Shown here one piece after another: positions 58,301 through 64,000 of a stretch of 64,000 nucleotides of DNA (its first letter is position 1; every line of letters begins with the position of its first letter). The notes beneath the pieces were generated by a model that saw only the letters and a program-made list of their open reading frames with translations, made no database searches and was not told where the DNA came from. The translations under genes were made by a program, and so were the position numbers. This stretch comes from Turritopsis dohrnii (lineage: Eukaryota; Cnidaria; Hydrozoa; Anthoathecata; Oceaniidae), in NCBI GenBank assembly GCA_027922465.2, contig BQMF02000049.1, positions 496,001-560,000 of the forward strand, read 5' to 3'.

Positions 58301-61300
58301 TAGATGGTGCGTGTGTAAGACATTGGTGCTTTCGATTAGTCGCGATGGATAAAGATGAACCAGAAGAGGACCAGACCGCGGCCATTGAATTCTGTCACGA
58401 TCATTTTTGTCTCTCGCGGCTGGGGTACGATGTGCTGAATCAGCATGACCTTCCGATAGATTTCTCTTTCTTGGCAATCTTACTTTACTTGGAGGTGATA
58501 ATGATCTGCTACGTCTTAGCTTTTCTCTGAGGATTAAGTATCCAGCAGGAACGAGTTTCGCGTCTCGATGCGGGAAATCATGATCATTAAAATTAGGTGC
58601 ATTTTCTCTCAAATAAAATGTCCTAATTTTGCTTCGCCGACTTGTAGCGGGAATACCGACCTCTACTTTGTTTTTATTGTCGACAGACAAAGAGAGTGTG
58701 TTTTGTCGACAAAGATAAACCATCTCATTTACAATATTAACTTGACTGCAAGTAAAGTGGAAATCGGGATGGATATTTCGTTGATTGCAATTTTGTTTCG
58801 GTGGCACACGTGCATTTATTAGACAACGGAAACGTTTTGCCGCCAGCGTTTTTCTCCGAGGAGGCAGCATCAAACGATGTACAGTGTTTTTGCTGACATT
58901 TATGTTCATAGTGGTTTTCACATGGCGGGCGATATCTTTTAGGCTAACTCCATTTGTATACATGGTGTTGTCCCGACGTCGAAGGTGGGCAGCTGCAGAG
59001 CTTTGCTCAATGAAGGAACGTACACAAGGCACAATGTCCTGATGTTGGCTGCAAATGCTGGGTCGTCCACGCCTTCTGTGTTGCGCTATAACAAAATTCA
59101 ATAAGTTAAAATGAATGTGGCTATTCAAATGTGCTAATTTTAAAAATTACATTCTAACCTTGCGCTTGCTTTAAAACGTCTTCGTGAATAGCAGGGCTGT
59201 CATAGGCTGTTTGACTTTCATTGTCAGGTTTAAAGAGCCAATGAAGATTTCCATCATTCATCTACAATAGTCACATGTAAGTTCGCATAAGACAATTTTG
59301 CAAAAATCATTTGTTATCTCTGAGTTTAACAAGTGAGGATCATTTCCTTTATGAATAGTTTCGTAATAGAAAAATCTTCCGATGTAAACTGTTGGAGTAG
59401 TAACAAAATTAAAGTTTTACCTTTTCGAAATAAGAGTGAACAGTTCACGTATCCAAGTTAATATAATTGAAAAATGTTGTCACGGTAACGTTTCCGAAAG
59501 TTACGACGGTTACTCACAGCTGCTCGTTTATTCGGTGATTCGTTTTGCAAAATCGTATAATAAAGCGAAAGGAAGAACTAGACGTTTTATTTAAAAAAAT
59601 TTAGACGTTTTATCCAATAAACTTTTGACGTTTTTGCCGTTTTCAAACGTCTACAACGTGTCTAAAATTTAATCGGTTAAAATTTAGACGTTTTTAAGGT
59701 AGTTTTTGGACGTTTTAAAAACGTCTAAAAACGTCTAAATCATTTGACACATTTTGGAGACGATCCCTTATCGTTTTTAACGTTTTTTGAAAAACGTTTT
59801 ATGGTTTGTTATCAAAATCCCCTGGACAGTCACATATAAATCCATAGATATCAGCAAAATAAAACGTTATACAATCTTCAAAATAAAAACATGACTGGAA
59901 ACGGTATCCAAAACTACCTATGAAAAAATAGGTATGGCAAAGCGATAAAAGTCGATAAAATATGAGATCGCCACTTGCCTCTAGAGACTGTATCCGGTTA
60001 AGTAAGTTAATGAACTCTGAAAAAATAATATGAATCCTATAATCTCATAATAAAGAAGATGATTCTTACATTCCTGCATCAAAATAGTTGTATATAAATG
60101 TTTTAGACAACAAGTTACTAAACGCTCAAACTGTATTCAAGATACGAAATTCTGAGTTGGAGTTGAACACTTTCAAACTTAAGCAGGTATCAGGTATCTT
60201 TTATTATAATTATAGATTTATAACTTCCAAGTTCTTCCTTTTAAAGACATGTTCTGTTTTTAATTAGGAAATTCTTGAATTGCAAGGAAGAATTACTGTA
60301 GGTGGAAGGTCAGACTTTCTGTAATTCTGATTTTTAGTTATTAGTTTGTTGTAGTATTTAGTGTACCTAGCTGTACCTAATTGTGCGTAAATATCATTGT
60401 ATAATGTTATAATTTCATTATAGCACTGTGGGAGTTGCTAACACAGAACTAGAACAGAAGGTTTATAAGCTACAAGAAGAGCTTACACAGTTACATCGAA
60501 TGAAAAGCGATGTAAGATATTGTTAATATGAAAAAATTTGTTCCTCGACTGTACTTGTTCATGTATAGTTGATTTCTTTATTGAAAACTGTAATGCTTTT
60601 ATTTTTTTCGTTAGCATGCCCAGTTAATCTTGGAATTGACAAACAGCATTAAGGAAAAAGATGAGCAGCTACAAAATAAGGAGGCAATGTAATGTTTTCT
60701 TTGTTTTGATGACACAAAATTTTACTTAAAGGGTTTTCCATTGTGTGCTTACAAATAGATGTAACTGTTAGAAAGCTCTATCTAGGCGATTCTAAAATGC
60801 CACAAGTTTATGCTAACAGAATTTATACTAAAATAATGTTAAATTAATAAATGAAATTTGCGCACTATTTATTTTCGCGCACTTGCGCCATGCAAAAATA
60901 AACAGGGCGCGAAAAAGGCCTATTTTCGCGCACTTGGATGCACAAAAAGTATTGGGTGCGCAAAATAGTAAAATTTCTTTTTATGGAAATAAAAAATGGT
61001 AAAACACATTTAGAAACAACTTGGTCAAAACAACCCAAAAATGTTTTACTCTTTGGTGCCTGGTAAAAACTCGATCAAGCAATTTTTAACCAAATTTTAA
61101 AATTCTCGCGAATTGGCTGAAAAAAAACTAAACTTTTTATTTCACATCTTTTTCATGTTGTAAAGGATACATACCTTATTGGGGATAATTTCGTTGGGGA
61201 AAATTTACGTCGGGAAAATTTTTTGTCGGGAAAATTTTGTCATTTTCCAAAATTTCTCATAAATTTCACTTTTTCAAAACTTTTCGTCGGAGAAGATTTT

Positions 61301-63619
61301 CGTCACAAAGCAAATATTTTGTCACTTTTCCACGACGAAATTATCCCCGATAAGGTATATTTCGTTTCAGTCAAGAACTATAATAATATAATATATAGCA
61401 CCTGGTCTTATTAAAGAGATTGGATTGACATTCTACAACGATGTTAACAAAATAGTACAGGCTCATGCAATTCCAGCTGACGTGATTATCAACATCGACC
61501 AAACACCTTTTCATTTTGTCCTTATCACCAAATACACACTTGTAGAAAAAGGCAGCTCCCGCGTTTCTGTACCAGGTATTTCTGAATATCGCCAGATTAC
61601 AGGAACCTTTGCAATAAGTATGGCAGGTAGCTTTTTACCCATTCAGCTGATATATCAAGGCAAAACCCAGCGATGCCAGCCAAAATACGACTTCCCAGAG
61701 GAATTCCACGTTACACAAACACCAAACCACTGGGCGGATGAAAACACTAGTATGATGAAATGATGAAGAAAATTCTAATTCCTTACATTAAATGAAAGCG
61801 AGAAGAATTAAATGTTCCAGTTAAGCCTTGGTTGCTTATATGTGATGTCTTGAAAGGTCAATGGACCGGTGCAGTCAAGAACGTTGTCCAAGAATCAAAT
61901 GGCAAAATGGTTCCTGTCTCGAACAACTGCACAAATTACTTTCAACCACTTGATCTTACCGTTAACAAAAGCAGTAAAGATTTCTTGTGCAAAGAAGCCC
62001 AAAGTTGGTACTGACAGGAAATTGTCAAGCAAATGGAAGTGTTCTGATGAGATCAAGGTAGATGTCCATGTTTCTGTGGTGAAACCACTACATGCAAAAT
62101 GGATCGTTAAGCATTATGACTACGCGAAAAGCAAACCCCAGATTATTATTAATGGTTGGAAAGAGTCCGGAATGATGGACAATCTTTCGAAAAAAATTGT
62201 TTTAGATCCGTTTTCATAGTAACAACTTTTTTAACTACTTTTTGTTATTTTTATTTTAAAAAAATACAGCGTCAACAAAAAATAATTGAGTTTTCTTATT
62301 TCCTCCCTTCAATCTTTCAATTCAGTAGAATTTTTCATTTTTCAGAAAAAAGTAATTCCAAAAATTTATTAAAATAGTTGGTGCGTGAAAATAAAAAGGT
62401 GCGCGAAAGACCATTATGAGAGGGTGCGCAAAAATTTGAGGAGCGAAAATTGAAAGGTGCGAAAATAAATAAATATCTTGTGTTTTATTAAGGATATTAG
62501 ATGCTCAAAATAATGCGGAAGCACTTGCCACTGAGACAAAGCGACTGCATAATGTCATAGTGGAGCTGGAGCAAACTAACCAGGTAAAACAAATGATTCC
62601 TTTGTTTGACTTCCTGGTGGTAATACTTTTAGTTTAACTGTTGTTGTTAATGAAGGGTACATGTTTTTTGTTTTTTTATTACCAGACTGTTAGTGATGAA
62701 TACCAAGCACTTCTCTTGTTATACAACAAAATCGATGAAAAGTTGAAAGTAACGCAAGCAGAAAACAGTCACCTGGTGAATCTTAATTTCATTCTTAAGA
62801 ATTTGAAATTATTTTGCATTTTCAAAGCAGATTTGAAATACATTTGTTTGAAATTATGGTGCCATTTGTGGCATGCATACTCTCTAACTTCCTCCCAAAG
62901 TGTTCAAAAGATTTTTGATGGAACAAGACCTGTTCATAGACACGATATGGGCATCATGTTTGTTTTGAATTTCCTTACCATAGGTTGAACGTTGGATGCA
63001 CGAAAAAGCTAAAGTAGCTGATGCAGTCAATTTAGAAAATGAAATTATTGCTTAGTATGTTTTTCATTGGTGTACTTAATGGGGCGGCAAGAACTGCATT
63101 TTTAAATGTTTTTTTTCAATTCCTTACCTGCATTGGTTTTCTATCATGTGACCAGTATAAACATGTTAATATTTTGATCCCCCATTTCAGTGAACGGAGA
63201 AGGAAAATGCAGGACCAACTTGAAGAAGCAGCAAAAGAGCCCATCATATTAAAAAAATCGTAAGTTTCCCTACAAAGAAATGTTTCACATTGGACATGTT
63301 GTATTTTATATTTGTTTTTTCGTTTTGAGACCTTCTGGAAAGAACGGCCGGACACCTAGTGACATATCTATCCCTCCTCCAGCATTTGTTTGTGTTACAT
63401 CCATTCCTGATAGACCAATTCAGACTCTGGTAGGATTATTTGCTGTAGATCAGTTTGTTTCCATAGACATTGCTTAGTTTGAAGCACCTAGCTCATCGTT
63501 CTACTAATTCTAGGAATGCCACGATGGTGAAGTCACTGCTTTGAGATTCAGTGCATCAGGCAAATACTTTGTGACAGGTGGTTCTGACAGAAAAGTGAAG
63601 TTGTGGGAGGTTGGCAGAG
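46355..63619 (+). CDS. ATG16L1: ATG16L1, autophagy protein (partial; runs off right edge)
   Basis: Scaffold of the ATG12-ATG5-ATG16L1 complex, which sets the site of LC3/ATG8 lipidation on the forming autophagosome. Exons: 46355-46457, 60107-60186, 60268-60308, 60424-60511, 60615-60688, 62493-62583, 62686-62775, 62984-63054, 63191-63259, 63330-63429, 63514-63619. All are phase-consistent and give 304 residues. The N-terminal ATG5-binding helix is visible (NRWRKDILEQFEQR, FQDLINSHNKLL). A long coiled coil follows (LEQKVYKLQEELTQLHRMKS, LILELTNSIKEKDEQLQ), then the conserved ERWMHEKAKVAD and ERRRKMQDQLEEAAKEPI. Exon 11 codes the first WD40 blade (CHDGEVTALRF, GGSDRKVKLWEV). The remaining blades lie beyond the window. 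The exon 3 donor (AAG|GTCAGA) is weak but fits the phase. Intron 1 is 13.6 kb and holds the nested transposons; intron 5 holds a pogo-like element. Confidence 0.92.
47640..51300. other. compositionally distinct non-coding block in ATG16L1 intron 1
   Basis: Less AT-rich than its surroundings and rich in CTGA, TGATGA and GACTG words. TGTCAACAAGGACA repeats about four times at 47755-47865. No protein family was recognised in any frame. Short stretches at about 48062-48137 and 50968-51045 have a TGATGA near the start and a CTGA near the end, about 75 bases apart, like box C/D snoRNAs, but stems are not convincing. It could be an old retroelement, a non-coding RNA or plain intron. Confidence 0.35.
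51447..51675. repeat. AACGTT array, left arm of outer element
   Basis: More than a dozen spaced occurrences of AAAACGTTTT-type palindromic words in about 230 bases. The same kind of array appears at 53180-53392 and continues at 59771-59812 on the other side of the inner insertion. Confidence 0.9.
51734..51763. repeat. 30-bp near-perfect palindrome
   Basis: Two 14-base arms, AACCTCGATCCCAG and CTGGGATCGAGGTT, are exact inverse complements around a GG centre. The flanks repeat GGAG(AG)CCATGCA directly on both sides, as if a tiny hairpin had been inserted with target duplication. Confidence 0.8.
53180..53392. repeat. AACGTT array, right arm of outer element (interrupted)
   Basis: Dense AACGTTTTT/AAAAACGTT words, mirror image of the left array. 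The inner transposon inserted at its TTA (53391-53393), so the last part of the array and the outer inverted repeat now lie beyond 59767. Confidence 0.9.
55453..57045 (-). CDS. transposon accessory protein: chromo-barrel-like + 13-aa repeats + BEN-like domain
   Basis: Four exons, all phase 0: 57031-57045, 56649-56963, 56473-56553 and 55453-56391, giving 449 residues. After MSSQM, residues about 15-50 look like a chromo-barrel/Tudor-knot fold (FKQWLNGTVKGVHGSKYLIR, WAGYSPQCDLWVERENVRI), which usually binds methylated histone tails. Residues about 148-235 hold six copies of a 13-residue repeat, TELPLVEQSVLEK. A short coiled coil follows (FNELNQLKEKVQKLESYVYQ). The last 90 residues resemble a BEN DNA-binding domain (SCVAFLKRQLMSEFSREELA, LSPNRMRKVLSSTKKQFP). 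It sits downstream of the transposase on the same strand, entirely inside the inner transposon. Chromatin tethering or binding of the AACGTC arrays is inference. The BEN call is by pattern and needs a profile search. Confidence 0.75.
56100..56345 (-). repeat. six 39-bp in-frame tandem repeats
   Basis: Six nearly identical 39-base units, each coding TELP(L/V)VEQS(V/I)LEK. Substitutions between units are few and mostly silent or conservative, suggesting recent expansion or gene-conversion-like homogenisation. Confidence 0.95.
57046..57451. other. spacer between the two genes of the inner transposon
   Basis: About 400 AT-rich bases between the transposase stop (57452) and the start of the accessory gene (57045), both on the minus strand. 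It must contain the 3' end of the first transcript and the promoter of the second, if transcribed separately. I see no clear TATA box. Confidence 0.4.
57452..59261 (-). CDS. DDE transposase, Zator / ISAzo13-like
   Basis: Two exons, 59159-59261 and 57452-59085, joined in phase (G|CG), giving 578 residues. The ATG at 59259-59261 directly follows an acceptor (attgtag), so a 5'-UTR exon is likely. The N-terminal part is a helix-turn-helix-like region (GRPSICSQHQDIV, GVSLKDIARHV, NVSKNTVHRLMLPPRR). The RNase-H-like catalytic core shows D in LSVDNKNKVEVG, D in AIADGGPDWSVKG and E in YAPGHSRFNPIERSWSLL. These match, in order and context, the DDE triad of ISAzo13/TP36-type transposases. The spacing from second D to E is short, followed by a long C-terminal region with CTDSDCEHCSHLP and a C2H2-like finger (CEHGCAYLF, HMRLMHH). 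No stop or frameshift was seen. Superfamily assignment is by motif only. Confidence 0.82.
60848..62476. mobile_element. pogo-like element in ATG16L1 intron 5
   Basis: The insertion between ATG16L1 exons 5 and 6 has ends rich in TATTTTCGCGCACTT-type words (60848-60970) and inverted counterparts (AAGTGCGAAAATAAATA-like, 62380-62476). The exact inverted-repeat boundaries and a TA duplication could not be fixed. A second phrase, GGGAAAATTTT with CGTCG, repeats at 61185-61330. It contains the broken transposase at 61391-62219. Confidence 0.55.
61391..62219 (+). pseudogene. pogo/Tigger-type DDE_1 transposase, broken
   Basis: Catalytic landmarks are readable in order: IINIDQTPFHF (first D), SVPGISEYRQITGTFA, PIQLIYQGKTQRCQP, LICDVLKGQW (second D), then NYFQPLDLTVNK (third D). 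The downstream KPLHAKWIVKHYDY block follows in another frame. A stop at about 61763 and a frameshift at about 62010 break it, and the N-terminal DNA-binding part is missing or displaced by the repeats upstream. It belongs to the DDE_1 (pogo/jerky) class of Tc1/mariner transposases. Inactive. Confidence 0.85.
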
Positions 63620-64000
63620 GTATGCTGTTTAAAGATCCTTTCCTCGGCAATTTGTAACCATTGAAAACACCTCACTCCCAATATCTTTTTTATTGGGTCA
63701 TCACGACAACATTGTGTTTTTTTGTTTATTACTTGCCCTGCTTTGTGTACAATTTATATAGGGAGTCCTACCTTGTATAGGGAGTCCTACCTTGTGTAGG
63801 GGAACAAACTTTTACGGAACTTTTTTTTTCCGGAATTTATTTTTGCGGATTTTGCTCAGATCCACAAAAATAAATTCTGCAAAATTTTTTAAATTTTTCA
63901 TCCGCAAAGAAAAAAGTCGAGGTTATTGAACATCTAAGGACTTATTATTACTCTTCGTCAATAAAAGTACAAGCAGTATCTGCACTTGCACTATAATAAT
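63620..64000 (+). other. ATG16L1 intron 11 start, with GCGGATTTT-type inverted repeats
   Basis: After the exon 11 donor (AGAG|GTATGC) comes intron sequence. It has a direct repeat (GGGAGTCCTACCTTGT, twice at 63762-63797) and a palindromic cluster TTTTTGCGGATTTT / AAAATAAATTCTGCAAAATT at about 63810-63910. The latter belongs to the same style of phrase as the cluster at 5040-5800. Confidence 0.45.

Larger units (their letters stand above)
53394..59767. mobile_element. inner autonomous DNA transposon, Zator-like (6.4 kb)
   Basis: Perfect 20-base inverted ends GGGATCGTCTCCAAAATGTG are flanked by TTA on both sides (53391-53393 and 59768-59770). Subterminal arrays of AAACGTCTAAAACGTC-type words lie at 53420-53600 and 59580-59735. 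Two spliced minus-strand genes are intact: a 578-aa DDE transposase (57452-59261) and a 449-aa chromo-barrel/BEN protein (55453-57045). A 3-bp duplication together with an ISAzo13/TP36-like transposase fits what is known of the Zator superfamily. The open frames suggest a young copy. Sequence between 53600 and 55450 has no recognised gene. Confidence 0.8.
51427..59834. mobile_element. outer DNA transposon (non-autonomous), host of the inner element
   Basis: Inverted ends TGTGACYGTCCAGGGGATTT.. continue for about 42 bases with two mismatches, and are flanked by TATA (51423-51426 and 59835-59838). Without the insert it is about 2.0 kb. Each end is followed by an array of AACGTT-containing words. 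The middle (51680-53180) shows no transposase or other recognised coding sequence, so it must be mobilised in trans. The TATA may be a 4-bp duplication or TA plus chance identity. Confidence 0.8.

Overview
The window looks like a piece of an animal nuclear genome: AT-rich, with intron-bearing genes, GT-AG splice sites with phase-consistent exons, tRNA-derived SINEs, and a dense load of cut-and-paste DNA transposons and MITEs. Gene content (GAS2-like, strawberry-notch/FORGETTER1-like helicase, ATG16L1) fits a metazoan. The transposon mix (Zator-like, ISL2EU-like with THAP and PHD, pogo-like, hAT-like, TTAA-target elements) and low GC suggest a marine invertebrate, possibly a hydrozoan cnidarian, but the species is a guess.

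Three host genes were reassembled by eye from exons. (1) A GAS2-family cytoskeletal linker lies on + at 2151-4209, complete in four coding exons (277 aa; CH domain plus GAR domain). (2) A strawberry notch / FORGETTER1-type superfamily-2 helicase lies on -, running from 25493 (possibly 35919) down to 7969 in about 31 exons. Its last exon adds a PIP-like motif and a RAD18-type UBZ4 zinc finger, which is unusual for this family. (3) ATG16L1 lies on +, with exon 1 at 46355-46457, exons 2-11 at 60107-63619, and the gene running off the right edge after the first WD-repeat exon.

The 13.6-kb first intron of ATG16L1 holds the most interesting object: a transposon inside a transposon. An outer element (51427-59834, TATA target duplication, arrays of AACGTT motifs at its ends) is interrupted by an inner 6.4-kb element (53394-59767, 20-bp perfect inverted repeats, TTA duplication). 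The inner element seems intact and carries two spliced genes: a 578-aa DDE transposase of the Zator/ISAzo13-like kind, and a 449-aa protein that joins a chromo-barrel/Tudor-knot-like domain, a six-fold 13-residue repeat and a BEN-like DNA-binding domain.

The rest is repeat-rich: an internally deleted ISL2EU-like element (38041-40450), a hAT transposase pseudogene (33651-34332), a broken pogo-like transposase (61391-62219), two LINE reverse-transcriptase tails, SINEs, at least six MITE insertions with readable target duplications, and a pair of hammerhead-ribozyme-core-like motifs. All assignments come from reading the sequence. No database search was possible.
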